From: Xanthostigma xanthostigma
Lineage: Eukaryota > Arthropoda > Insecta > Raphidioptera > Raphidiidae
Reading direction: 5' to 3'
NCBI GenBank assembly: GCA_963575645.1
Contig: OY754464.1
Coordinates: 62,284,948-62,348,947, forward strand
DNA: 64,000 bases
This document shows positions 1 through 11,141 of the stretch, piece by piece; position 1 is the first letter of the stretch, and every line of letters starts with the position of its first letter. A model generated the notes under the pieces. It worked only from the letters and a program-made list of their open reading frames with translations, made no database searches and was not told where the DNA came from. A program made the position numbers and the translations under genes.

Positions 1-340
1 TACTTAATAAATAACTTTAAGGGTGCTTTCGTGAGTGCTCGAGAACTAGACTATCCACGTAATCGGCCTTTATGCCTCACTGTCATGTTGAGGTTAGGTA
101 TCGATTGAATTACTCACTACGTCTACTAACAGCATGTGAACCAAGCCTTAGAGAGGGTGACAGTCTGTACGGTCTAATTGCGCTGGCTGATATCGAGGTT
201 TGGGGTTTCCTCTCTCTTACTCTTCATACACATGTTAAGCTGCACTGCTTACAGCAACTTCGTGCATCCAATGCTTCCGTCGCGCCACCCCGCGTCGCAT
301 CGTGGCAAACTGCCTGCGCTTAGCGTTTTGTACGAAGTAA
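1..340. other. GC-richer edge segment with a short open frame
   Basis: This edge is visibly richer in G and C than the following 3.6 kb, with CpG-containing runs around 270-320. An 83-codon frame is open on the plus strand at 72-323, starting at an ATG and ending TAG. I recognise no domain in it. It could be the tail of an exon or a promoter-proximal segment of a gene outside the window, or chance. There is no clear splice site or polyadenylation signal to decide. Confidence 0.15.
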
Positions 341-3300
341 GTTAAGTACTTTTATGCCTACGTTTATTAGTTTCATTATGTTAGTTATGCATTCAGCGTA
401 AGTGACTATTGTACTTTGGGGAATTCAAAACTTCCTTCGCAGAGTTACGAACTTTTGGTCTCCAAAGCATTTCGACTATTTTGAGACGATTTACATTATT
501 TTCGATTTGTTCTCAACATTTTACATTAGTTAACGAATAGAGTTGTGGATTTTCTGGAAAATTTTGAAACAGAACATTTTCAAAACCGTAAGTGACCAAC
601 TTATCAATCTGAGTAAATCAAGATTTACTAAAAATGTCTTGACCGTCCAGAATTTTAGATTATGGAAACCAAAACATGGGAGAAACATTTTTTAAAGACA
701 ATAAAATTATTGCTGCAGCACTTACTGCTGTCGTTGGCTTCAATATGAACTCATTTTGTCAACAAATGTCACTTACTGCCCTTTGCCGTTTTACGGCAGT
801 ATATTAATAAGGTATTGTAAAATAAATTAAACTCTCGTTCACTAGAGGCTACAAGTAAACAAAACGAGTATTTTCATCAGGTCTGGATGTAATGCCCTTT
901 TGAGTTTTTCCCTTCCAACAAAAAATAATAATCTAGTGCTGTTTATATGAGGGGAGTTCCCTTTACAACTACAGCAATCAGTACACTGATGCCATTTTCT
1001 GGCCTCTGCCATTACCTCATTACTATCAAATAACATGATTTATGTTTTGTGTTCTCTTTTATTATGAAAAGGATGATAAAAATCGCTTGTTATCCGGGAT
1101 GGTCAGACAAAACCCCCTAAAAATCTCATGTCGGTCTATAGTCAAACCTCCTTAGGAGGTTAATTATATGTAAGCCATGGTAAATTTAACCACAAAATTT
1201 GCCACCTTTTTGGAGTAATTAACAAAAATAAATGACTAAAAATCATTGAAACTTTAAATCCTCATAAAAAATGTATGGTACATTTGCGCCAAAAGTTCCT
1301 TTTGGAATTTTCATCACTAATCGAGATAAATATGTAAAAAAAATTAGTCCAAATTGGACGTGTCCCCTAATCGGAACTTTATCACCATTTTTACTTTGGT
1401 ATTTACAATTTATAGGAGCCCGTTGTTTGAAATGACCTCGTAAAAACTAAATTAGATTTTTTTGTCAGGTTTCAAGCAGCAGCGAAGTGGATTAACATTT
1501 TACTAATAAGATATTGATTCCAGTCTCAGATTGTACAGTTTAACTACTCTCAGGAATACTTAATAGAGTGCATCTGCAGTCAATTGCATATATAAAGTTT
1601 TCTTTTGATCTACTTTTTACAATTTTATTGCTGAATGAATAAATACTCAATTTGTTTAAAAATATAATTAATTTTACTCCTAACATGTAGCTGTTGGAGT
1701 GCAGTCAATTTGTTAATTACAATTTTGAGAAAAAAGAACATTCATTTGGCAGCATCCAATACATACTAGGATACAATAAACGATTACAATACGTGTTCTT
1801 GTTTAATATATGTATTTAAACCGATTTCATATAAGCGAATAAAACTATATAGGATTTCAGAAAAGTGTGATAGATTGCCATTATCTAAGAAAACTAAATA
1901 TCACCGCAGATAACTTATCCAATTTTCAATTACTTTCTCGCATAATTTGGGCTCCCTTTCACGAATAACTCTTGTAATATTGATCTTTGGTTTATCGACG
2001 TCAATAAGATACTCAACATAGCTACACAAAAAAATAATCCAAATGCATTAAATCGCACGATCTTGCTGAAATAGTTGATGTTCTATTTTTTTTTCAAATT
2101 AATTTTGAATTGTTTTAGGGCCTGACCAGCAAATTCCATGCGCTACAAATGGTCACTTGGTGTAAGTTTTTAGATAACTTTCGAATCTTAAAAGGAAAAA
2201 ATCTAATTCTTTACGCAAAATTTGTCAGGTTAAGGTTTAGAAGAGCGCGCACACTTGTCGAGCATAAACCAGCACAAACTGCACAAAACAGCATAAACCA
2301 GCAAATTTTAGTACAGGTTTCGTAATGTACGGTAGATATTTTGCAGTTTAGAAAGTAACACACTAGATAGGTTCAGCACAACTAGACAGAAATTGAAGAC
2401 GACCGACTGACGGTCGTTGCTGGCTGCTGGTTGCAGGTGCTGGTCTATTGTGCGCTAATCCGTTAAATAACGTGAGTATCTTTACAAAGGGCATTTTGAC
2501 AACAACAAATACGTGTATTTAGACGCGTTGTTGAAATGTCAAGCCTTTGAGGATGGTTTACCAAATCTTACTGAATACTACTGCCAAAAATTTTATGACT
2601 TAAGATATTGTTTTTAAAGTTCTGTTAGTAACACACTATAATCGAACACTAAACGCCCAAGTGTCTGGAAATGTTTTTTTTTTCGATACTTCATATTACT
2701 CTGAGAACAAACATATCTATTATCTACATAATATGTACAATTTATTGTGCTAAGGCACTTACTTTATTTAAATGTAACAAGATTATAACTACTCAGCTTT
2801 TTTTAATAAAAATATGGAATATCGATAATGTGGATCTACGTAGAAGAAATAAGAATTGCTTAGCGTACAAGATTTAAAGAAATTCAAGACAAATGCTGAG
2901 GTGTTCAGACACTAAAATACAGTCGGTTTCCTTTTTCCGATAAGAAAATAACAATAAAAAGAAAATAATGCAGGTGGACAGAATACTCTTGACTTTATTA
3001 TTTTTCTCACGCTCTTATATGAAAGCTTTGTGGATAAATTCGTAAAATATAGATCATATACTTAATATTATAACACTATTTTTAAAGAAATTCTGTATAG
3101 AGGATCAGATATAGAGTCAGCCGACTGTATAGCATCAAGAGAACGGAACTTGCGCCCAGAGTGGATTCATGCTAATTATTGCTCTTTTAATGACCAATTT
3201 ATTATTAGAAAACATGTTGTAATTATATCATCGGAGATTGGACGCCACTATTTCGGATTCTAATTAACAGGGATTATAGAAAATTGAAAATTCCAGATTA

Positions 3301-3990
3301 TAAGTTATTTGGAAAGTAAATCTTTACAATAACTTAAGAACTTAATATAATAAAGTTTTTCTGTAAACATTTATTCCACGCATCGAAAGCGCATGTCTAA
3401 TCACACGGCGGTTCAAAAAATGTTTGAAGCATTCAAGTTAATGTTGAAATTTAAAGAAAATGGCACTCCACTAAAACTTTTAACCGGTTTTTATAATGTT
3501 GAAGAAGTTAGACCAATCATAAATTATATGTAAAATATGAGAGATATCTTAGTTAAACAAAACGAAAATTAAAAAAAAAAAATTCCAAAAATTCCACACG
3601 TTCACTTGCTTTGAAAATCTATTTTTGAAATAACTTTCTAATGGTAAAAGTTATGAACATTTACCATTTGAAAGAATAAACACATGTCAAACTTTGTACT
3701 TTTTATCATTTTTGATGGGTAAAAAACAATTTCTCCACTTCAGTACCATAAAAAGTAAGCACGTATTCTGATGGAGGAACAAAAAGAATTCAGTAAACAA
3801 GTTTACGTTCGTATTACAAAAATACTCGAACAATTTACTACATTGAAACGAAACAAAATTTATATATGATGAGCAAAAACAAAATAAAAAGATCGGGGCA
3901 CATACAGTACCTAACAAATAAAAAAGAAACAATTAATAAAATGTTATATAGTAGTAGAGGTACCTTGTCCTGCCGATGTGAAGTTGAGCA
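341..3990. other. unassigned AT-rich DNA
   Basis: No gene or clear transposon end is visible. The only structure noted is a short GC-rich hairpin near 2397-2416 (GACGACCGACTGACGGTCGT) next to CTGG-rich sequence at 2420-2445. Short ORFs here (for example 842-1036, 2671-2877 and 3687-3932) have hydrophobic, low-complexity translations typical of noncoding AT-rich DNA. Confidence 0.5.
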
Positions 3991-4129
3991 GCTGCAACGA
4001 CAGGATGATTAATGCCACCTTTTGTGTGTGTATCAGTTGATCCATCTTGCTCGCTCGTTTGCGTCTCTTCGTCCCTATGTCTCACTGTTATAGTGCAGGG
4101 ATTCGACTTAAATCCCCCACTGTTATACT

Positions 4130-4760
4130 TAGTGTATATTAGCACAACGCAAGATACACTACAATATTATAGCAAATCACGTTTTCATATTATCTCATCG
4201 ATTTACTTACATATACATTGTGCACTGTACTGCAGGGAATCACTATAGGACCAGTAATATTAAGGATTAACGTAGAACCCGCACATGCACTTGTAATTTT
4301 ATAACAAATCACCTTTTCATATTATATTTTGGATGTCTAGGATCAGTCATTAGAGATTCGCAACAGAATCGACGTGTAGATATGTTCAGGAATAATTTAC
4401 TTGTGCTTTTACTGTCAATCACTTTGTCATATTACGTAGAACTCGATTATATTACTTATTTTCTTTAGTTAAATGATTTAATAAATATGATTTTGTAATT
4501 AAATACTACGCGATTAATGTTTTCAATAGTTGGATATGCAAAAATTTACACTAGAAGTAATACATGTATGTATAATATTAGTTTTAAAATTTAGATACAG
4601 GAAACACATTGTATTATTTATAATAAATCACCATAAAACTCGCTGATATTGACTCGACTTATACCTCGCACAATGTAACTGTGTAGTAAATCACGTTATA
4701 AAATGATTGATTAATATTTTCCATCACGTCGACATGCTTAGGAGTATTGCGAGCTTACAC
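4130..4760. repeat. degenerate tandem array, unit about 110-150 bp
   Basis: The motif AAATCACNTTTTCATATTAT, or a decayed version, recurs near 4173, 4307, 4415, 4625 and 4687. It is accompanied by repeated GTAGAACCCG/GTAGAACTCG and CTCGCACA/CCGCACA blocks. Spacing is irregular, so this is an old, diverged tandem array rather than a young satellite. Confidence 0.4.
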
Positions 4761-5880
4761 AAAATACTCTTTAATATTAAGACAAATAACGCTCGGATTG
4801 CATCACAAGATATCTTATTGATTAGTGTCTTTCGTGATATTCGAATGCCTTGCTTTGTTTTAGAGGTTCAGATTAGTTAGTACACTTAATGTATTAGTTT
4901 ATCACAATACATAATAGTTTATATTATAATACAGACTCTACCGTCTCCCATTAGATCGAAGTTTCAGTAGAATCGGATTTATGTTGGCGTACCGGAAAAA
5001 CTAATGTTTTTGAATTATCTATCCGTTGAAAATAGCGCTTCCAATTTAATTAAAATGTCGACGACCAAACAATTTCTTTATTATTAAGTTTTTTCCATGG
5101 TGTTCACTCGTAAAATAGGTTAATAATAATAATAGATATATTGAAATAAATAAGTTTTAGTTTAATTCAATTAACTCAGATCATATCTACCATAAAATTT
5201 TGTTCTGGATTAATTCACACGTTAAATTTTTAAACAGTCACTGTCGCAGTTATATTTAAATTTTTAATTATATTTGCACTGACGTTTCCATTAATTATCT
5301 ACAAATTGTAAGCACGAAATTAAACGTTTAAGTCTGATTGAATTTTCCAATGCTGTTTAACTTCAATGGACGTTTGTTCAGTTTTTTTCAGGAATCTGCA
5401 ACAGAAGAGAAATGTCATTAATTTTTACTCGAAGTATTAAAGTTTGTGGTTATTGATCGTGTATCTGCTATTTACACTTCAATTTAAAATTGCAACTAAA
5501 ACGTGCGAAATAATGAAAGCTATACCTAATTAATGTAATCTATTTTAAAAATCGCACATTGTGAAATTGACCTACAGATTCTAAAATGTTTAGTCTTTCA
5601 AGTTATCAATTCTAGAGCAGTTTTCTCCCGGGTTTTCTGTGAGTTTGTAGGTACTTTTGTCGCAAAAGGTTCTAAATATTAAAATTTTTATACATTATGT
5701 TATGTCACCCAATGTATCAAAAAAACTTAAAGATGTTGGGATCAATCGTTTTACATTGTTACTATAGAAAAAAGAAGTCTAACTAGCTGTCCGTTTCTAT
5801 TTTGTCAATGGCAAAACCTGTTTGCTTTACTATTCCAACTTCACAAGTCAGAAAAGATACTTATTTAGTATTGAAGGAGA
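4761..5880. other. unassigned AT-rich DNA
   Basis: No coding signature, inverted repeat or recognisable transposon end was seen. Near 5790-5835 there is a fragment (CTATTCCAACTTCACAAGTC) resembling the edge of the dispersed family also present at 12722-13330, 15330-15813, 42947-43512 and 46128-46945. Confidence 0.4.
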
Positions 5881-5938
5881 TTTAATTCGGTTGAAGAACA
5901 ATTTAAAAATAAGCTTTACCAGAGAATCGCTTGTGGCC

Positions 5939-5976
5939 AACGTTTCGAAAATTATATTTTCATCCTCACGGTTTGA
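5939..5976 (-). ncRNA. hammerhead-core-like motif 1
   Basis: Read on the minus strand, the order is GUGAGGA, a perfect 6-bp stem (GAAAAU / AUUUUC) closed by AUA, then GAAACG. This follows the hammerhead layout CUGANGA, stem II, GAAA, except that the first core base is G instead of C. Two better matches occur at 23804-23833 and 42581-42608. Penelope-like elements of arthropods carry hammerheads in their terminal repeats. I could not find the third (cleavage) strand, so activity is unproven. Confidence 0.25.
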
Positions 5977-6008
5977 ATGCAAGTTGTAATACTTATTTGG
6001 TGATATAC

Positions 6009-6175
6009 CTATCACCAAATCAGTATCACAAGTATCCGTGGCATAAGGATCGAAAATGAAGCAATACTGAAATTTTTTTAAACTTGCATTTAATAGTAGT
6101 ACAAAATGGAAGTTTTAAAAAAATTTCAGTATTGCTTTCCTTAGGCCACGGAATTTTTTCCAAATACCTATCATT
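6009..6175. repeat. small foldback with nested inverted repeats
   Basis: The inner arms pair AAGCAATACTGAAATTTTTT (6060) with its complement ending near 6139. The outer arms pair the GGTGATA...CCGTGGCATAAGG side with CCTTAGGCCACGG...TACCTATC. The loop is about 20 bp. There are no clear target duplications. It has the form of a MITE or foldback transposon. Confidence 0.55.
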
Positions 6176-6295
6176 AACTTCAATGGATCACAGTTACTCT
6201 ATTTATTGAATAGATCAAATTCACATACACTTATTTGGGTCAAAATATACATTTCAAAATTTTACAATATCCTTTTAGTTTTAAGGTCCAAAAAA

Positions 6296-6573
6296 CATCA
6301 TATTAATATTATAAATGCGAATGTAAGTTTGTTTGTTACGCTTTCACGCAAAAACTACTTAACCGATCATCATGAAACTTTGCACATACACTCTTGAAGG
6401 TATTAGAAGTAACATAGGATACTTTTTATTAAAAAAAAATAAAAATTTTTTACGAAAAATAAGAAAATTGTTTGTCAAAATATGTGCAATACCTCAACCC
6501 CTGATATGCATGTCAAAAGTCGATTTCCATCTCAATCGCGGGCGTAGCCGCGGGTAGCGGCTAGTATTTTTAT
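6296..6573 (-). mobile_element. RTE-type non-LTR retrotransposon relic
   Basis: On the minus strand the segment opens AATACTAGCCGCTACCCGCG and includes AAGTTTCATGATGATCGGTT. It ends in a run of GTTTG-like repeats and TATAATATTAATATGA. This layout is common in lepidopteran RTE-like elements, so only the 3' non-coding module survives. The class name rests on resemblance, not on a search. Confidence 0.5.
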
Positions 6574-7173
6574 AAAAAGTTTGTTTGTCTGTTAGTCGAA
6601 CGGCAAAGCGTATCGAAACCAAAATTCTGATAGGATATTTAATATGTAAATGGGAATGCACAGAAGATACATGTAGGTACAGCTGTATCGTTGTTTTTTC
6701 CACTATGATCATATACTAACGATTTATTATTCAATTTATTACATTTATTTTAAAAAATCAATTGCTAGTTGTTTATAAATGCAAAGCCATGGCTCGTTCT
6801 CCTCTCTAATTTTATATTATTAATCTACAAAAACTATTACGAACATTCCAGATTCAGTAAAGAGAAAAAAATTGATAAACTTGACACCCTTCGTTCTGTG
6901 TTCGCGTTCCTTTATTAGTATTCCTCTGTCATTCGCCTTCATCATTTTGAGTTATTTAACAAAAAGTTGTAGAGAAAGAAAACGTGTACAATTGGATTGC
7001 ATCATATTTCAACTTTAAATTTAAATAGCGTACTTCAGTAAAAGTTAAAAAGTAAATGTTGACAAGACAAAATTATTGTCGTCATGCGATTTAATATTTA
7101 CGTATAAGTACGTTCAAAATAAATTTCGTCTTTATAAAGAATGATTCAGGAGGAAATGTCAATATTTTATCTA
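6574..7173. other. unassigned DNA with a possible retrotransposon tail
   Basis: 6574-6720 continues in a style like non-LTR tails (AGTTTGTTTGTCTGTTAGTC). The rest shows no gene, inverted repeat or terminus. Confidence 0.35.
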
Positions 7174-7286
7174 CGTATTCGAGGACCCAAAATAAACACG
7201 AAAGTTCCTATGAACATGGGTCCTATTCTCAACCATTACAGGGATACAGGGGTAAACAAAATATTCAAATTAAATTTTTTGCACTG
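7174..7286. repeat. left arm of a widely spaced inverted repeat
   Basis: About 110 bp here (GTATTCGAGGACCCAAAATA to ATTCAAATTAAATTT) is the diverged inverted complement of 8576-8686. The shared core TACAGGGGTAAACA/TGTTTACCCCTGTA is almost exact. The 1.3 kb between the arms holds a separate MITE at 7319-7905, so the pair may be the termini or two opposite copies of one element. Confidence 0.55.
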
Positions 7287-7318
7287 TTGCAAAGCCCGTT
7301 AAGTATTAATAAGAAAAA

Positions 7319-7905
7319 AGGCTCCTTCACACAATCCTGAATTTTGAGCTCGCTTGCTTGCTTGAAGTCTTGCAGGCAACTTTGCACGCTACGCTGCTGA
7401 AGTGTGACGTCACTGATTGGTCCACTGCTCGCTATCTTGCTGTATTTGGGTAATAGGTTCAGTGCTATTTTTCATGCAACGCTGTCTGCCAGTTTGCGAA
7501 TTTGACCGATTATATGGAGTCGTATTTTATCAGGTGATATCGTGTGACATTCGTTAAATATCGTGAAACAAGGGCCAAAAATTGTAAAATCAAAATGTAA
7601 ATGGACTCGACAAGAAATAAGCTTTCACTTTGATTTTTCTCTTCTCTCCGAAGCTTTTCAATCATTATTAAAGTCATAGTAGCAATTCGTCTATGACAAA
7701 TTATTTCTCGCATAAACATTACATCCATATTTAAATAAATATAACTGCCAACCTAGCAAAACAGCGAGCAAACAAGCAAGCTGCGTTTGAAGCGAAACTA
7801 ACAGCGCACCCTACCAACTACCAAGCAGGATACCCATTCATGGCAGTCTGCAAGAGTTCGAGCAAGCAAGTAGCTCGAAATCCAGCATCGTGTGAAGGGT
7901 TCTTA
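7319..7905. mobile_element. MITE with imperfect terminal inverted repeats of about 65 bp
   Basis: The left end (CTCCTTCACACAATCCTGAA, then a CTTGCTTGCTTG run) is the complement of the right end (CAAGCAAGTAGCTCG ... TCGTGTGAAGGG). Length is about 587 bp. A CRE-like TGACGTCA followed by ATTGG lies inside at 7407-7420. No transposase is encoded; the 72-codon frame at 7510-7728 on the minus strand has no recognisable motif. Target duplication is not clear, so the superfamily is left open. Confidence 0.6.
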
Positions 7906-8282
7906 AGATGAGTCAAATCATGTTCAGCATTTGTATTTTCTGACAAATCTTTGAGAAACATTAGATTCATTTCATTATGCCCTCAACATTCTCTCATCGT
8001 GAATATTCTGATATTAAGTATGTTCAAAGCAGCCAACGTGTTGAATTTCTGTAGATTTCTAGACCTTTGAATATTTAACTGAAGTATTTACAATTATTTT
8101 TTGTGTGAACTTATTTATTTAATTACATATAAAACCGCAGTGTACAGTTTAAAATGATAAAACGAACTGGCAGAATTAAAAAATACGATAATTTTACAAA
8201 TGAAATGCAATAGATTACATAAATACAAAAGGTTATAGTAAATTAAGTAATGAACTATAGTATACAAAATAATTAAAGCTCA

Positions 8283-8402
8283 ACAAAACGGTAACGAAAC
8301 CGTCACCAGCATGCGCACTAGCTAAAACAAAGCTGTTTGTATCGGTTTTGGAACGTTTCGCTATCTGTGCATGACGGTGACGGTTCCGTTACGGTTTGCT
8401 GG
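8283..8402. repeat. short inverted-repeat element of about 120 bp
   Basis: AACGGTAACGAAACCGTCACC at the left mirrors GGTGACGGTTCCGTTACGGTTT at the right, with CATGCGCA / TGTGCATG inside. Arms are about 34 bp with a few mismatches, around a central segment of about 50 bp. It looks like a very small MITE. Confidence 0.5.
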
Positions 8403-8575
8403 CTGCTTCGAAGATACCTATTAATTATTTTCGTTTATAGCTTCTGCAACGGGAGCTCAAATGCATTCATAGAGCGACCCGAGCTATTCATCAGAGAGCT
8501 GACTTGTGTTTAAAAGTAAGCGGTGGCATTTTTGAAAACTATAAAACCTAGCCTACCTGTTATAAATAATTTATT

Positions 8576-8686
8576 AAAAATTTTAATTTGAATAATTATG
8601 TTTACCCCTGTATCTCTGTAACGGTTGAAAATAGGATCCATGTTTATAGGAACTTTTATGTTTATTTTGAGTCCCCGAATACGGTA
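8576..8686. repeat. right arm of a widely spaced inverted repeat
   Basis: This is the inverted partner of 7174-7286. A 100-codon minus-strand frame (8510-8812) runs through it and includes a stretch beginning MSEDILSGDHNAHYR. I recognise no family, and the arm at 7174 no longer keeps the frame, so I do not call a gene. Confidence 0.5.
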
Positions 8687-8728
8687 ATGCGCATTATGAT
8701 CCCCCGACAAAATATCCTCCGACATAAA

Positions 8729-8905
8729 AACAATTACGGGGTCGATGCGATGGAGTTTTTTTTTGCGCAGTGAAAAGGGGGGGACGTTTGGGGGGAGTTC
8801 TTTAAAAAACAATGATGGGGTCGTGTCGATGCGATTGCGTTTATTTGCGCAGTGAAAATGGAAGGGTGTTTGGGGGGAATTCTTTAAAAGAAAGACAATT
8901 ACGGG
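8729..8905. repeat. tandem duplication, unit about 82 bp
   Basis: Two adjacent units share GGGGTCGATGCGAT (or GTGTCGATGCGAT), TTTGCGCAGTGAAAA, GTTTGGGGGGA and TTCTTTAAAA. A third unit begins at about 8893 (AATTACGGGGCCGTG). The units are unusually G-rich for this window. Confidence 0.65.
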
Positions 8906-8929
8906 GCCGTGTTTATAAAGTGAAATAGT

Positions 8930-9756
8930 AATACTATAATACTACACCAGTTTTGCTGATAGGATATTTTATCGGAAGATGTAAACGCGAATAAGTGCTT
9001 AAAATATTCACTTTTCCTTCTGAATCATTCTGTATATCTCAAAACTTGTTTTGCAATTCAAGCGTCGATTTTAGGCCAAAAATGCACTTATTATAAATTC
9101 TATAATATTTGCTTGAAGTAGGTATGTATCCATACGTATTAAATTAAGCACTAAAAGTTTTTAATCATCTAAATACCTTAAGAAGAATAACAATAAGTAT
9201 TCTTTTGGTTTCCCTGAAACAATAGACCATCTCACGAAAAAGTGTAGAGAAACGAGGAAGATGAAGGGTGTTTTGCGCCTACAATAATAAACAGTTATAA
9301 GGATAAGAGAGTTTAATTCATTAAAGTTTCAACAAATAAAATGAAAGTAACTTAGGAAGACTGCTTTAACTTTTCAGTATACAGACTGTCAATATTATAT
9401 ATTGAATTACCCGCGCGAACTGAAAATATATAATATATTTTGCATACCATTCACACAGTAAATGGTTTGTAAACGTATTTATATTATACTAACTTTTACT
9501 CGCGTAATCACTTCGGTTACAGAAACGGAGTCGGATAAAAAGCGTCTTATAGGTAACTTGTTTTATAAACTTTGGGCTCTAATTTTTGATCCTGCTCTAA
9601 GTTTAATTAAACGTGATTCAAATATTCTTATGTGATGCTGATATAGACAGAAAAAAATCAGGAAATACAGGTTTTAAACTAGGTGCTATATATTATAATC
9701 CCAAAAAACCGGCAAGAAAACGAAATTGCCGATAGAAAACTTTTATATAGGTACTA
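8930..9756. other. unassigned AT-rich DNA
   Basis: No coding or transposon signature was recognised in this stretch. Confidence 0.4.
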
Positions 9757-9868
9757 GCTGTACCCGATAACGCGTTGCTGTGGCTCAGTCTGTTTTGTAA
9801 AGTATTTAGTATAGCGTGTGTTGCTTTAACGTCCAACAGCTGCTGCTGTATTCAACAGATGACGCTCC
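9757..9868 (+). repeat. dispersed repeat fragment, family B
   Basis: The segment opens ACTAGCTGTACCCGATAACG and runs through GTCAGTCTGTTTTG-like sequence to CAACAGATGACGCT. The same blocks occur in reverse order and orientation at 53031-53372. The ACTAGCTG...CCCG opening suggests a non-LTR retrotransposon module. It abuts the Ty3 relic that follows. Confidence 0.5.
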
Positions 9869-9870
9869 TA

Positions 9871-10510
9871 TCCTATTATTTTCTAAGTTGTCTGAAGGTA
9901 AAGAGTTTTCAAAATTGGATCTCTCTCAAGCCTATCAGTAAATTCTTTTAATAACTTACAAGTGTAGCCACTGTTTGCTACATTGTTAAGAAACACCCAT
10001 TGTTACATCGCTATATTAGAAAAATTTATTTCTCAAACAATGTCACCATCGGGATACGAACCCCGAATCTTTCCACTATCGCGGCGGACTGAGTTACATA
10101 GTGGAAAGATTCGGGGTTCGTATCCCGATGGTGACATTGTTTGAGAAATAAATTTTTCTAATATAGCGATGTAACAATGGGTGTTTCTTAACAATGTAGC
10201 GAACAGTGGCTACACTTGTAAGTTATTAAATTTAGTAATACGCACTATACCGTAAGAAAAAGTCACATATCAAATTCTTTTAGATATTGAGTCAAAAAAA
10301 TATACCACTATTTCTAAGCATCGTGGTCTCTTTGTATACAATCGTGTTCCTTATGGGTTAGCACCTATACCTGAACAGTTTCAAAGAATTATAGAAATGG
10401 TTCTCGTTGGTTTAAAAAATGTCGTTGTCTTTCTAGACGATATCCTTGTCACGGGACGCAACCGACAAGAGCACTATGAAAATTTGAAAACAGTATTGCA
10501 AAGACGGAGG
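9871..10510 (+). pseudogene. Ty3/Gypsy reverse transcriptase relic, split by a foldback
   Basis: Two plus-strand fragments of one reverse transcriptase are separated by a 320-bp insertion. The first (about 9871-9951) reads FSKLDLSQAYQ. The second (10271-10510) reads in one open frame through YGLAPIPEQFQR and FLDD (about 10429-10441). These are the KLDL.xAY, YGL.xAPxxFQ and Y/F-x-DD catalytic motifs of Ty3/Gypsy polymerases, which copy element RNA into DNA. Only about 110 residues of the palm region remain; no protease, RNase H or integrase is seen nearby. After about 10510 the homology stops. A stop codon replaces CAA just at the insertion edge. The frame of the second fragment has no stop, suggesting modest age. 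Confidence 0.9.
9952..10271. mobile_element. young foldback insertion with 11-bp target duplication
   Basis: Arms 9952-10078 and 10099-10226 are complementary over about 127 bp; I count one mismatch. The spacer is 20 bp and a 45-bp unpaired tail follows the right arm. The duplicated target AAATTCTTTTA lies at 9941-9951 and 10272-10282 and restores the Ty3 reading frame if the insert is removed. Each arm carries GGTTCGTATCC, a near match to the RNA polymerase III B box. It may be an inverted dimer of a tRNA-derived SINE or a non-autonomous DNA transposon. Confidence 0.85.
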
Positions 10511-10657
10511 ATTTTAGAATTTTATTTCATTCTTTTTCTATTATAACATTTATATTCGTCGTGGGTTTTATCAAAATTTTTAATTTTGTTTTTTAATAAT
10601 AACAAAATTTACCTTTAGCTGGTCTCTGAATTGCTCAAAGGGAACACTCTGCAATTG

Positions 10658-11141
10658 TTATTTATATGTATGTTACGCTCAAAGATCGAAAACGCTCAGT
10701 GGGCGGAAAAATAGCTCACAACGCGTTGTGGTCACAGTAAAACATCCACATGGCGAAATTCGTGTTATGGCTCTAATGAAAACGCGCACGATGCGTTGTG
10801 GCAATCACAGAAAGACCAAATAGCGAAATTCGTGTTGTGGCTGACATGCTATTCGATCTCAACGCGTTGTGGCAATGAAGAAAAACCATGACGCGTATGG
10901 AATATTATTTGATTACGAATGCTCAGAACGCGTCATGGCTTTTCTTCATTGCCACAACGCGTTGAGATCGAATAGCATGTCAGCCACGACACGAATTTCG
11001 CTATTTGGTCTTTCTGTGATTATTAGAGCCATAACACGAATTTCGCCATGTGGATGTTTTACTGTGACCACAACGCGTTGTGAGCTATTTTTCCGCTCAC
11101 TGAGCGTTTTCGATCTTTGAGCGTAACATGTACATAATAAC
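10658..11141. mobile_element. large foldback with 70-bp tandem subunits in its arms
   Basis: The left arm (about 10658-10896) and right arm (about 10928-11141) are near-identical complements with a 31-bp loop. In the left arm GCGTTGTG recurs at 10723, 10793 and 10863, and GCGAAATTCGTGTT at 10753 and 10823, giving an exact 70-bp period. The right arm has lost about 25 bp of one unit. The palindrome CACAACGCGTTGTG repeats inside. Arms made of tandem subrepeats resemble Foldback/Galileo-type transposons. The 83-codon frame at 10869-11120 merely runs through the hairpin. Confidence 0.8.

Noticed and set aside
10869..11120. 83-codon ORF.
   Set aside because: It reads straight through the loop and right arm of the foldback and includes complementary repeats; an artefact of the structure.
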